From the NCBI GenBank assembly GCA_025201765.1, contig MU623354.1, positions 1 through 64,000 of the forward strand: a DNA stretch of 64,000 nt. The letters are read 5' to 3'. The first letter of the stretch is position 1. The number at the start of each line of letters is the position of its first letter. This stretch comes from Daldinia sp. FL1419 (Eukaryota > Ascomycota > Sordariomycetes > Xylariales > Hypoxylaceae). A program made the position numbers and the translations under genes. The notes below the pieces were generated by a model that searched no databases, was not told where the DNA came from, and saw only the letters and a list, made by a program, of their open reading frames with translations. This document shows positions 45,382-56,416 of the stretch, in pieces.

Positions 45382-47499
45382 AGAGGCTGCCAGCGAGAAT
45401 TTCGAGAAGCCTACAAAAAGAGAACTCAGAAATGAACCGCTAAGGGAACTATTGGAAGTTGATATGAAGACGCATGGTTCTTTGTTGGTTCGTTGCACAT
45501 CACAGGAGAAAAAAGCACCTAAAATCTGTCGAGCTTGGTTGACTTGACTTTAGCATCAGTGGTCGTAGCAGCCGCTTAATGCATGGTAATGGTCAAAACA
45601 ATTCATTATCGGTTTCTTCAACGAAAGCAGCAACGAAGACAAAATCAGGAGTGGAGCTGGTATGATGGAGGAGTTTTAAGATGTGAAAGGGAGGAAACAG
45701 GAGGAGAGCAAAAAAAATCAAAAAACCCAAACCATACGGGCGAGCATGTTGTCACAAGGTCACATAATAGGGTGGAAAGTGGCCGATATTTTTTTTCTTT
45801 TGTTTTTCTCATCTCGTTTGCAGGGTCGCCGGCTGGTGTTGATATTTCGCATTCTGGCTTGGCTAATTTGTCATCCGTCAAGGTTGATTTAATCCTTCTC
45901 CTGCCATTTGCGAGGATGGTTAATATTTAGGGATACCTTCAGCCGACCGTCACGAAAGCATCTGCCGTTAGTTTCATCTTTTGTCGCTTGAGCTTGCTCA
46001 GGTATCACAAAATCGACAAAGCAGAAATCGTGATGTCCAGGTTTGGCACGGACTAGGTAATTCATGGATGACGACCCTTTGACCTATGTTTTCATTGTAA
46101 CTCAGATAGTTCCATACGACTGCCTTCTAGTTTAATACGGTTGCATTCTAGTTTAATATGATTTTCTTCTGGTTTAATATGATTGTCTTCAAGTTGACGA
46201 ATGCCTAAGCTTTAAAATGGTAGGTTTGAGCTTGAAATTCTCTTGAATAACTCACCGATTTTGATAGTGCTGGTTGCTTGACCGCGGATCGCGTAATTGT
46301 GGCATACCACCAACGTACAACCGACGGTTGCTAGACTTATTCTTATACCTGGTAAAGGGGGAGAATGGATTTTCCTGTTCCCCTGAGTGGATATTCAGGT
46401 CCAAAGATGTCACATTTCTATTATAATTACCCCAACGTTTGGCGTCCTCGCTGATACTTGGGGGGTTGAGAGTTATTGGTCTAATATATCTATAGGACCA
46501 TTTTATCGCAGATTTGCTGCTGCTTCTTAGCATTCACTCTACGGTTGATCACCATCAAGGGTACTCTCTGGCAAAAGGAGTCAGCCTGGGCGTCGGCCCT
46601 AGCCCAAATAGGTAATTAGCCTCCTACATAAGATGGGCGACATCCTGGGCACTTCCCGGCTAGTGGTTTGTGTCCTCACTAGTACAATTATTATGAATAA
46701 TGGCCGTTTTTTTATATAAAGGAAAGGGGATGCTTCTTCGTTGACATGCTGGCAGAATTCTAAGGGGAGGGTGCAGTGTTCTGGCTTTCACTGAGTGGGT
46801 CTAGGAGCTGTAGTAGTTCTTTTGAAATGATATCGCCCATTTTAAGCTAGCAATGGATAACGCATCTGTTGTGACTTCTATTTTTTGAGCAATAATTCCG
46901 TTACCATGTGACATGTAGGTAGTCCAGCATTCACGTGGTCACCAAGGAAATTATTCTAACCACTCTGCAAGAACTGAATTAGTAATATGGTAAGTAGATA
47001 CTGATGTATCTTATAGCCATTCTTGTCTACAACATTGATTGCTTCTACATGAAGATAAAACTATTTACCTCTGGATGGTGTACCTAAAGTATATTGTATA
47101 CTAATGTAAATGGGTGGATGGGTGACGAAGTATTTATGTACTTAGGTACTTAGCCTTATGATTTGCGCTAACTACCTGTGTTATGCACCTGAGGCTCAAA
47201 TGGACCCCGCCGTTAGTCAGTACTTGGGTACCTGCAGTAATACAATACCTAGGTAGGTACAATACAACATGAATTAGGTACATACATAGAATGTTTCCTG
47301 CGCGCGCTTGCCTTCAATACCTAACTGATACTTTACAACTGTAGGGAAGTCGCGGCATGATTTCATGGGGTACATTAGATTGTTTTTTTGTTCGCGTCCC
47401 TACCTGTCAACTTTTCCTCTAAACACAAACCAACTTCCTTTGCTTCAATCATCCTAAACCTTCTGTTCTCTTCCCGTAACGTGCCGCAACTTTAACGCA
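45382..47499. other. Long intergenic region, about 2.1 kb
   Basis: Several short frames, none recognisable. A 21 bp tandem repeat lies at 46117-46193, and TACCTA/CCTAGG motifs cluster at about 47080-47290 in the promoter of the RUS gene. Nothing else is supported. Confidence 0.5.
46117..46193. repeat. 21 bp tandem repeat, about 3.6 copies
   Basis: Units read like CGACTGCCTTCTAGTTTAATA, with successive copies starting CGG, TGA and TGA. They share the TTCTAGTTTAATA core. Differences between copies are mostly transitions. Confidence 0.8.
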
Positions 47500-48743
47500 A
47501 TGGCGCCTCCCAAGATCATCAAAGCTTTGGATGAATCGGAGGTTATCTGTACCTACGATGAGAATAACAACCCCATCGTCCCGAAGACGACCCTGAGAAG
47601 TACCGTCAAAGATGTTTTGGATGTTTTTCTTCCGGCTGGGTACCCTCACAGCGTAACGCCTGACTACACGCCGTACCAGATTTATGTATGCAATCTCACC
47701 ATTGTTTAATCTGCACATGTTCCAACGGCGTGCCTATGTACTAATGCACATGGTAGGATTCACTTCAGGCTTTCTCTAGTACCATCGCCGGTCTCCTCTC
47801 GGCCCGAGCCGTTCTTCAAGGTTTCGGCGTCGGAGACTCCACTTCTTCAGCAACAGCTGCCGTACTTTTTGCCGTGCTGCAGGAGTCAACTGGCAGGCTC
47901 GCTACTATTCTGTTCGCGCACCGCCACGGCCGAGCGATTGAGCCGGAGTGCAAGTTCTACCGTTTCCTGGCTGACATTGTCAATGATTCAGCTTTATTCC
48001 TTGACGTCCTCTCTCCGGTGCTTCCTACATACCCCAAGATCATTGCTATTTGTGGGGCCGGCATCCTTCGCGCACTTTGCGGTATCTCGGGCGGAGCTGC
48101 CAAAGCTTCGCTCAGCGCTCACTTTGCCAAGAACGGGAATCTAGCTGAGCTTAATGCTAAAGATGGAAGTCAAGAGACTGTCATCTCACTCCTGGGCATG
48201 CTGGCTGGCAGCTTTTTCGTTCATCTTGTGGATGGAAAGGTAGCCGTGGGGGCTTCGATGATCGTCCTCGTTGGTATCCACCTCTGGACCAATTACCAGG
48301 CTGTTCGCTCAGTGCAGATGCGCACTTTGAATAGACAGCGACTCACAATCATACTAGACGAGGCATCCAGCCACGGCGTCATTCTTCGTCCGGATGAGGT
48401 GGCGGCCAAAGAACACATTCTTACCTGGACTGGCCCATATATCTCGTTCGCCACCACGTTCCCCCGGCTCGATGAGATTAGCAACTTCAAGAATCAGGCG
48501 TACCAACACCGCGAATATGTAATTGTTGTGCAATCTATGGCCACAAAGATCTTTCTCAAACAAGGTGCCACCACAATGGACGCTTTACAAGCATGGGTCG
48601 AGGCTTACGAGGGACCGCGCTGGGCGTCGGACAGAGGGTTTTGGGAGACTCTCAAGGCTGCTGGCTGGGATCTCGAGACGAACGCTATGGAGACGGGCCC
48701 TGCTATACGCATCGTTATGGGCGATGAGAAAAAGTCGGCTTAG
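47500..48743 (+). CDS. RUS family protein (root UVB sensitive, DUF647)
   Basis: Two exons with one intron at 47686-47756 (GTATGC...GTAG) give 390 residues. The join restores YQIYDSLQAFSSTIAGLLSA, a strongly conserved DUF647 block. Further signatures follow: RAVLQGFGVGD, AAVLFAVLQESTGRLATILF, AHRHGRAIEPECKFYRFLAD, NDSALFLDVLSP, ALCGISGGAAKASLSAHFAK, and NGNLAELNAKDGSQETVISL with LGML. Family members are membrane-associated; plant RUS proteins are linked to UV-B sensing and vitamin B6, while fungal roles are little known. Hydrophobic segments near residues 65-80, 140-165 and 220-245 agree with membrane association. The N-terminal 60 residues are divergent, as usual. No damage was seen. Confidence 0.92.
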
Positions 48744-49083
48744 TCGGAGCACTATAGACGGATGCCTTGCGTATTTTCTTTTTCGTTGATTAAGGGGTTT
48801 TAAGGTTCAAGGACAATCGGATGGAAACCGGATGATACCCTAAATATGCGTTGCTTTTCGGGCCAAAGTGTTTATAGGTACCTAGGTAGGTAGACAAGAG
48901 GCGCAAGTAAAAAGTGAAACTTTAGATCAATATGATATACTTGATGGTGCATGTGAATATTGCAGATGAACGGGGATCCCTTCTATAACCAAGCCAAACG
49001 CCATGCTATCATATGCGAATAACCACCCACGTCTTAATTAAAATACATTAGTCTATACATAATAATACTCGCAGCTTTGTCCT
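48744..49083. other. Convergent 3' region, no gene seen
   Basis: This holds the 3' flanks of the RUS gene and the heme lyase gene, with a TACCTAGG motif near 48877. No gene was seen. Confidence 0.5.
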
Positions 49084-50110
49084 CTATGCTAGACCAGCAG
49101 CTCGCATAGCGCGCATCTTCACACCCTCCCAAGAGTTCAGCTTGGGCCGTACGTCCAGATAGAAGGATAGTTTCCCATCGCTGGTGTTGCTATTTCGTCC
49201 GGCGTAGAAGTCGATGATGTACTCGATCTCCTTACCGCACCTATCTACAACCCAGTCGTGCCGATCGAAGGGCGCCTGGTAGCCTAGGAGGGTGTTTATG
49301 CGAGCGCGGGGGGACATTTGCGTGCTCAGGCCGGAGAAAGAGTGGAGGCGTGGGCCGCCGCAGCTATTTCCGTGTTGCCCATCAGTACGATGCTTCTGCT
49401 AAACTAGAACTGACACTTGGAATGGGGTTACAAGACGCGACGTACCTAGACCCTCTGACATACGGCTCCTCCCAAGCCTTGATCTCGGCCCACGCGCGCT
49501 CGTTGACGGCGTTGTGAATGGGCACGACGGCACGCATGTCCGCGGCGCGGGGGTCGTGGCCCTTGCGCTTCATGGCCTCGAAGAACATGCGCTCCGAGGG
49601 GTACACCCAATTGCCCGAGGTTGCGTCAGCGCCCGTTTCCTGCTCCGTGTTGGCGGGGCGGGTGGTTTCGGCGTCGAGGGGTTTCGAGGACCGCGGGATC
49701 GTGGAGATTTCTCGGGATGTGCCTAGGGAGGGGTGGTTTGGCGGTAACGCGGTTTGGGACTGGGAGGTTGTGGAGGGGGAAGAGGAGAAGAATGGTATGC
49801 GAGGAAGGTATGATGTCCACGAGGATGAAGTCGAAGTCGAAGTCGAAGGAGGCTGTTGGGAGGACGGAGGAGGTGGGGGTGCTGCTCGGCCGGCTTGTTG
49901 AAGCCATGCTTCGCGCGCCTTGTGGTCTACGGGACAGCTTTCGGTGCCATCTTTCGAAGCTGTGTTCGTAATTGAGGGGTGATCTGGTGGTAGGGATTGC
50001 GACGGTATAGACGGGCCCCCTTCAGCGACGCCGGCGGTTCGGGCTTGTGATAGCCATGCCTCTCTACTCTTGTGGTCGACGGGACATGCGGATTGCGATT
50101 GGTCTGACAT
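49084..50110 (-). CDS. Holocytochrome c synthase (cytochrome c/c1 heme lyase)
   Basis: Heme lyases of the mitochondrial intermembrane space attach heme to apocytochrome c or c1. Two exons with one intron at 49364-49445 (GTACGT...AATAG) give 314 residues. Two CPVDHK heme-regulatory motifs occur in the N-terminal half (residues about 9-14 and 59-64), separated by a Ser/Pro-rich low-complexity linker. The catalytic core follows: NWVYPSERMFFEAMKRKGHD, then VPIHNAVNERAWAEIKAWEE with PYVRGS. After the intron come CGGPRLHSFSG, SPRARINTLLGYQAPFDRHD with WVVDRCG, and FYLDVRPKLNSWEGVKMR. All are family hallmarks. Fungi have separate lyases for c and c1, and I cannot say with confidence which this is. 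Confidence 0.92.
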
Positions 50111-50697
50111 TGTAATAGGAATTTAGATTGTCGTTTTAGCTGTATAGTATATATTTACGTATAATATTGTACAAGTAAGAGAAAATTAGACTGAGCTAAC
50201 CTAGACCTTCTATATTATAGTCGGGGTCTTGGCCTAGAAATCGTTGGATTGCGGTCGCACTTTGAATCTAACCTTTTTTTTTTTTTTTTTTGGTGGAGAC
50301 TTTCAGCTGCCAAATCGGAATCTGCTGATTACCTCATACATTAGTTAGAAAACCGGGCGGTCGGGTCAAAGGGACCTGGGACAGGTATTCGGAGCAGTAC
50401 CGTCCCGTCTAAATTGACATATCATTTTAATAAAAACCCTAAATTGCTGGTTTAAATTTTGGAAAATTCAGATGATTGAATGCTCAAGTATTTAATAATA
50501 TTAAATGATTCTATGCCTCAAATCTTAAGTCGTTTCCGTCATCTTGTAACCCCTGAAACCGCTCTCTATATGTTCAAAGCCAACAACAAATATTTGCCAT
50601 GTATAGGTAGGTAGGTAGGTAGGTAGGTATCAAGTAATCAAACTCCCAACCTAATTACATCGCATTTAGGGGTATTGTTTCTATCGCATTAGTGGTT
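50111..50697. other. Intergenic region with poly-T tract and TAGG repeat
   Basis: This is the upstream region of the heme lyase gene and the 3' flank of the mevalonate decarboxylase gene. It has a T run at 50274-50291 and an AGGT tract at 50605-50630. No gene was seen. Confidence 0.5.
50605..50630. repeat. (AGGT)n tetranucleotide tract
   Basis: About six AGGT units; the same microsatellite unit as at 42677 and, inverted, 11289. Confidence 0.85.
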
Positions 50698-51849
50698 TTA
50701 TACCAAGTGCTGATCAGTTTTTATCGGTCCCTCGCCCACTCCGGTCATTATGATTCTGCTCACGCCTTCTTTAAGCAGGCTTGACGTGGTCTCGTCTAGT
50801 TGCGTAGCTGCCGAGCTGTAAGACTCAGTGCCGTTCTTCCAGCCGTCCGTACCTCGCAGTAGGCTGTAAAATGTTCCTACTACGGGGGCGCTATCCTCTT
50901 CTAGATAGTACACCACAGCATTCGGGCCGGCGTCGAACGTATATGCGGCCACGGTTTTGCCTGCGGCCTCGTTGATCGCTTGCACGGCCCTGACGGCAGC
51001 TCTGGATACGTCGTTCATGTAGTAAATGGGCGGGTAGGTATCCGCACAGCACGCGTGGAAAGAGTTGGAATCTTTCATGGTAACCTCGGCGAACTTGGCA
51101 AAGTCCCTGTCCTTGATTGCAGCTTCCATGGCATCCATATGGGCGGGGACTACGTTCGCAACACGTCCTTTGAATAGATCGGATGTAGCAACGGTCTGTT
51201 GCATGCCTGATGTCGAACTGACACCCTTCTTAGCGGCGGAAACGACAAGAATGAGGGCTTTCATGCTCGGCCAATGAGACGCGGGCGCGACCTCCACGGC
51301 CCTGGAATCAAGTCCGTCATCCCGCTCACCAGCCCTCCAAGCCACGTAGCCACCGAAAAGACTACGACAAGCTGAACCGCTACCCTGACGAGCGATCAAA
51401 GAAAGCTCGGTGGGTGAGCTTGGTAATTCGTATAGATCCGCAATGGCACGAACTAAGGCTGCAAATCCAGCAGCAGACGAGGCGAGACCGGCGGCTGTCG
51501 GGAAGTTATTCTCGGAGACTATACGGAGAGGCATCGTGGACAGCTTGGGAAGAGACGAGTTCTCGGCCTCGAGAGCGGCTCTTCGGGTGCGCAGTTCCCG
51601 TAAACAAGCCTGGGTACGGGCACCTTTGATATCGGAGGGTTCGCCATTAAGGATAAGGGAGTCTTCCTGACCTTGGTAGGTAGCTGAGCATGTAGCGGTT
51701 GTGAGGGTTCGTAGATCTGCTTGTGATAGAGTAACGGACAAGGAAGAATTGGTAGGGAGGTTTAATTTGGGATCCCGTTTTCCCCAGTATTTAACCACGG
51801 CAATGTTCACCGGGGCGGTGGTGCTAGCCTTATATATTGTTTCAGCCAT
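50698..51849 (-). CDS. erg19: Diphosphomevalonate decarboxylase (mevalonate pathway, ERG19/MVD1)
   Basis: This enzyme turns mevalonate 5-diphosphate into isopentenyl diphosphate with ATP, feeding sterol and isoprenoid synthesis in the cytosol. A single uninterrupted frame of 383 residues starts at MAETIYKASTTAPVNIAVVK. Conserved blocks: YWGKRDPKLNLPTNSSLSVTL, the GHMP-kinase-fold ATP loop NNFPTAAGLASSAAGFAAL (about 115-133), ARQGSGSACRSLFGGYVAW, VSAAKKGVSSTSGMQQTV, and TFDAGPNAVVYYL near the C-terminus. KPPxN is replaced by APVNIAVVK as usual for this enzyme. An upstream in-frame ATG three codons earlier exists, but the MAET start matches the family. Confidence 0.96.
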   Translation of the reverse strand: MAETIYKASTTAPVNIAVVKYWGKRDPKLNLPTNSSLSVTLSQADLRTLTTATCSATYQGQEDSLILNGEPSDIKGARTQACLRELRTRRAALEAENSSLPKLSTMPLRIVSENNFPTAAGLASSAAGFAALVRAIADLYELPSSPTELSLIARQGSGSACRSLFGGYVAWRAGERDDGLDSRAVEVAPASHWPSMKALILVVSAAKKGVSSTSGMQQTVATSDLFKGRVANVVPAHMDAMEAAIKDRDFAKFAEVTMKDSNSFHACCADTYPPIYYMNDVSRAAVRAVQAINEAAGKTVAAYTFDAGPNAVVYYLEEDSAPVVGTFYSLLRGTDGWKNGTESYSSAATQLDETTSSLLKEGVSRIIMTGVGEGPIKTDQHLV

Positions 51850-52405
51850 TGTTATCAAATTCTGTACGATGCTTCGCTAATGATATGAAGGGGACGGTCA
51901 GAATGGGTTTGTTTTTTTCCTGGTTTTTTTTTTATGAGTGGAGGGTAGAGGAGAGAGTACAGGGGTACATAAGATGATCGCCAGGGGTGACCTAAACAAT
52001 CCGTACTGGACCATTCAGGGACTTCCCCACAATGCACAAACGCTAAATAGGCCCAACATAAATCAGTTGGCAGGAACCTTATCAGTGAGTTGAGACTACC
52101 TTAGTACCTACCTATCCCATCCACCGACCACGCTAGTAAGTTTAAGAAGTGCTAACTAACTACCTAACTAACTACCTAACTAACTAGGTACCTTACATAA
52201 CCTAACTAGTTACCTAGTTACTCGACTCTATTCTTTTAATCAACGCTTTCGATATCCACTACAATATAAGTATAAGTCTACTCTTTAAACTATAAAAACA
52301 GAGGAAATCCTCTAACGGTTAGTTGATTCCTCTTTACAAAGTGAGCGCTATCTGTCTTCTCAAACCCTTTCTCAAGCCCCTTCTCAGCTCACGTAGTTAA
52401 TATAT
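51850..52405. other. Intergenic region with (CTAACTAACTAC)n repeats
   Basis: This holds the mevalonate decarboxylase promoter and a cluster of CTAACTAAC, TACCTA and GGTACC motifs at about 52090-52220. No gene was seen. Confidence 0.5.
52152..52189. repeat. 12 bp tandem CTAACTAACTAC, three copies
   Basis: Three near-exact copies run into TAGGTACC. Part of the wider TACCTA-like sequence of the window. Confidence 0.8.
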
Positions 52406-53677
52406 TCAAAGGTGGGTCAGATCCGCCAACCCCTTTAATCGACGTTCTACCCTGATAAGTGACGGTTTATAGTGTTGCTTCGGCTTTTTTAACCCTTCTT
52501 TTCTGGCTCCTGGGTGTTTTTCGTTAGTTTGGACGTCTTCTTGGCTATTATACTTCCCACCCGGAACGGTGCTATCATATTTCTCAGCCGGAGGGTGTAG
52601 AAACTCCATGACTCCTATTGTCGGTATCATCCCGGCCTCCACCACACGCTCACTTACAAAACCCAGAAAAGTCCGAGCAACGTCTTCCATCCTCTTCTCC
52701 CAATCGTGACCCAATCCATAAATGGGAATCTCGTAGTACTGGTGTGGGTCAGGGTGGAAACCTCGGCTCTCCTCAGCTAAGAAATCGGGTTCCTTCATAG
52801 ACCACTCCTCCCATATCATGTCGCGTGTCACGTATGGAAGTTCATCTAGGTAGCTCTTGTCCTACACCCCGAGCTTGATCTTCCCACAGACCTCGGATAC
52901 GAAAATATTGGCCTTGAATATGATTCTGCATACCGCGCATGACATTGGCTGGGGGCCGAAGACGTCCTCCGAGTGACGTGGGACAGAGCTGTACTTATGT
53001 CGACGCCATGGGCAATTATCCGCCCGACCCGGAATAGGCAATCGAAGCCATCCACGTGTCGGTTCGTAGAGTTTCTTTATGTAGTCGTTGATGAGGCTCT
53101 TGGTCGCAGCATCGGTTCCCGGTCGGTAAATAACACCGGGGGCCACTGAGCACCTGCGAAACGAACCTGGAGGTGGAGGAGTTGGTCTCCAGGGATTAAA
53201 CTTGGACTGGGATAGCAAAGACTTAAAGGAGCCATAATCTAGTGCTTCCCACACGATCTCCTCTAAGGGGAAATGCTGATGTGGGTTAATACGTTGGAAT
53301 CGGTAAGGGTTGGTGACTCTGAAGCCAATTCTATCATAAATTTCGTTCCAGACTCGGTCCTTGGTAAACTGATTGTGACTGTCATCGTATAGTACCTTAA
53401 TTTCAGGTGATACGCGGGCGTTGAGCTCATGGACTATCCACTGGTGAGATAGATACGCGTCATCGTAAGGTCTAAAGTAGCTGCGGTGGCATCGCCCATT
53501 ACTCTCTACTTCAAAATGCTTGAAAACGTTGTCATGTAGAAATAGGTGATGATAGTTCATCATATCTAGGGTCCTGGCGAGTTCTACTCCGCTCAGTAAT
53601 GTAGTAGGCGACTGTTCAGAAGAAGCATTTTCGTATAACACTGCTGGTGAGGCAATCGATAGCCCGTATGAAGACAT
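52406..53677 (-). pseudogene. Unrecognised gene interrupted by an in-frame TAG
   Basis: An ATG-initiated frame runs 271 codons to a TAG at 52862-52864 and then continues in the same register for another 151 codons to 52406. Both parts look like protein. The first has organised segments such as MMNYHHLFLHDNVFKHFEVE, HQWIVHELNARVSPEIKVLY and FPLEEIVWEALDYGSFK. The second has DMIWEEWSMKEPDF, then HQYYEIPIYGLGHDWEKRM and RTFLGFVSERVVEAGMIPT. I do not recognise the family. A single 423-residue protein with one nonsense mutation is the simplest reading. A 271-residue protein with a fortuitously open 3' UTR, or a short unrecognised intron, is also possible. Three Cys-containing motifs near residues 245-265 (SCAVC) could bind metal. 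Confidence 0.5.
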
Positions 53678-54184
53678 GGCAACGAAATAAGAGCTTTTAT
53701 TTATATATAAAAAGGGACGCTAATAATCCGGCATAAATAAAGGAAGAGTTGAAAATATATCATACCGGAGAGTGACGAATGGAGGACTGATAGACAACCC
53801 CCACATCCACTCGCTGCATATCCGCTGTATGTTTCCGAGTCATCATCTAGGAAGCCTGGATCAGTGAAATTAACTTACAGCTGCTTGCAAATTCTGCCAA
53901 ACCTTGATTTCCATAGTCTACGATCAAGGCAGCGCCTTCTCCTGTACGACGCGAGCACCGCAACTATCTGTACGCCTATATTTATGAACGTTGAAAGAAG
54001 GAACAGTGTATTGATTAAATTATTTCTACCTTGACTAATTAACTTAAGAGTTACTATGGTTGCCTCTGAATATAACACAATGAAGTTCATTCATATACTT
54101 GTCGAAGAATTGCCTACGTTCTGCCCCTTATTAGCGCTATGAGTTCCTTGAACATGCTACCTTCCTAGGTAGCTGTGCACAAAA
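53678..54184. other. Intergenic region, no gene seen
   Basis: AT-rich stretch between the interrupted gene and the phosphatase. No coding or repeat signal of note. Confidence 0.5.
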
Positions 54185-56416
54185 TTATAGACCAGCATAT
54201 TTAAACCATTTGCCGGTCCAGGTGTCATATGTAATATTCGATCTTGTAACTGTTCCGCCCTTTAAGCTACCAGCTTGCGCATCTCCAACAGCGGGCGATC
54301 CGTTAGTTCGATGTAATCTATTCTCTCCAGCGACGACTGCAAAATTCGCTAGAGGCATTTCAAATCCGTTACGGTCGGCGTTCGTCGGTGTACCAAAGAA
54401 GGCAGCATCTACTCTATCCTGGCTGATGGACAGCTCGTAGTAACCACGGTAGTACAGGTCCTGCCATTGTAGTTCTTCGTTTGCAGCTGTAAGCCACTCT
54501 GAGTATCTAGCAGCGGTCTCCAATGTAACGTTTTCTCCGATTGGAGACGGGGAGGTGACGGCTGAGCCAGCAAATTCTACACCTACAGACCCGATTCCAG
54601 TATCCGGGTCATAGGGATGTTCGTCGAGCCAAACAAGATCCGACACCCAAGATGAGTGGGAATCTCCAGCCAAGAAAATAGTATTGCCTATATTGTTCTC
54701 GTATAGTGTTTTAAACGTGCGGTTGCGGTTCGCTTGGTATCCATCCCATTGGTCGTAGTTGAAAGGCAAGTCCTCACTATTAGCTAGGCTTTGGTTCATG
54801 CGACTGAAAACGATTTGATTACCGATGATACGCCACGTAGCACCTCGAGCAGAACTCTCGCGTAAAGTACGATAGAACCACGCTTCTTGCCGAGGGCCCA
54901 TAAGAGACCGACTGGCATCGTTATAGATGTCGCCAAGGTATTCGGTGTTCCAATATAAATCGGTAATAGTCCGATCATACTGTCGAGTATCAAGCATAAC
55001 GAGGTCGAACAGGTTTCCAAACTTGAAGTCACGCCAGATCCTCAAGTTGTCGTCCATGTCGACTTGTCGAATTGGCACTTTTACAGTCATAGTTAGCTCG
55101 AGGTACCACTCAGGTAATAATCCCGGACTCACTCCATTCGAAGTAGGCGCGAACCGCGTTCATCTTCCGCTGATCGACTGACACACCACCATCCATTATA
55201 AAAGAATCCTCAGTATTGTTCAAGTGTGCAGAGCTATCTCTCCAGGTATTGTCGGCTACCTCTATTGAGACTATAGTTAGCACCAGAAACCACAGGTCTA
55301 TACGGCTGTCATACCGTGGTCGTCCCAAACGGGTATCCAGGGGAAGTTCTGGTGGTTCGCAAGTAGGTCAAGATCAGTCTTATAAGTCGCGATACGTTTT
55401 CGATAATCGTAAAGACTACAGGTCAGTCAGACAAGTCAGGCCAGTCACACGGTAGAGGGTCACCAACGTGTATATCTCATGGTCTGGGAGTGGAATCCGA
55501 CCTAGGGAATCGCCCCAGCCATAGTCGCCATTTGCGTATTCGTATATATAGTCACCTAGGTGAATAACATAGTCAACGGAATCCTTTCTGACCGGATTAC
55601 CGTATGCATTGAAGAAACCAAATGCTATATCAGGGCGTTAACCACTAAACCGATGATGAGGATCAACTGGGTTGCAACCTACGATAGTTGCTGCAAGAGT
55701 ACACGGCAAGTCTCACCGGTTCCGATACCTCATCGTTTGAAGAAGGAATTGTCTTAGTGCGGCCAATAGGGGAGGCATTCTTCGAATTGCACACTTTGAA
55801 TTGATAGTCTAACAACGGCCATGTCAGCGAAATCTCAGGCCTGTATTCACGTCCGCTATTTATAAATCGTGTCGCCTACAATAAGTTGTAAACGGCTGCA
55901 ACTTTTTGGCTTCAACCTATGAAAGATGTTAGCATGGTTATATCAATACGGCACTAAAAGTACGTATTGGCATAGTCCTACCTTGACTGTATAGTCGATG
56001 TCGGAACTAGTATAAACCCTCCCTGAATCTACGACGTCTTTCAATAATGCGGTAGTGCCTATCTTCCAATCCACGCAAACCGGCGCGCTGCTTTTTGTTA
56101 CGAATTGCTTGGTCGAGTGATCGTAAAGAGCAACATGACCCGAAACAGTCACGTTACTCTTGTCATTATCACTAAAAGGCGCGATCCTCGTCCAGAGAAT
56201 GACGCTATCGTCGTATGGATCGCCAGAAGCAACGCCGTGAGTGAAGTTGAGCTGGCATGGTTCCCATTGCGCGTTCGTCGCGGTTCTTTTAGCTACTTTG
56301 CTAATCGATACGCCCAACGACGGATGACGCCTCGAAGGAGAGAAGTAATTAATATTGCCAGTGAAGGCGGCCGAAGCGGCACCGGCGAGAAGGAGATAAT
56401 ATATACTACAAAACAT
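54185..56416 (-). CDS. Secreted PhoD-type alkaline phosphatase/phosphodiesterase
   Basis: Seven exons on the minus strand: 55982-56416, 55880-55916, 55683-55808, 55468-55624, 55315-55415, 55133-55261 and 54185-55077. Introns are 52-71 nt and every join keeps frame; the product is 625 residues. A signal peptide is visible (MFCSIYYLLLAGAASAA), so it is likely secreted or wall-associated. FTHGVASGDPYDDSVILWTR is the PhoD N-terminal domain signature. Metal and active-site motifs: SCSNYPFGFFNAYG, HLGDYIYEY (D224), PVWDDHEVADNTWRD (D283-E286), LDTRQYDR (D358-R360), GNQ and LAGDSHSSW (about 466-472). The family releases phosphate from phosphodiesters and phosphomonoesters with Ca/Fe. Exon 2 is only 37 nt, and intron 4 uses a GTTGGT donor. 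Unspliced, the region looks frame-broken; the splice model restores all motifs. Confidence 0.9.

Noticed and set aside
49514..49971. Open frames antisense to the heme lyase exon
   Set aside because: They mirror the Ser/Pro-rich linker of the real gene and carry no family signal.
3802..53677. TAG as a recoded or readthrough codon in this organism
   Set aside because: Healthy genes here end with TAG (the GH72-like gene, elongin C, the RUS gene), so it acts as a normal stop.
54185..56416. PhoD locus looked like a pseudogene with many stops and frame changes
   Set aside because: Six short GT-AG introns restore one continuous frame with all family motifs.
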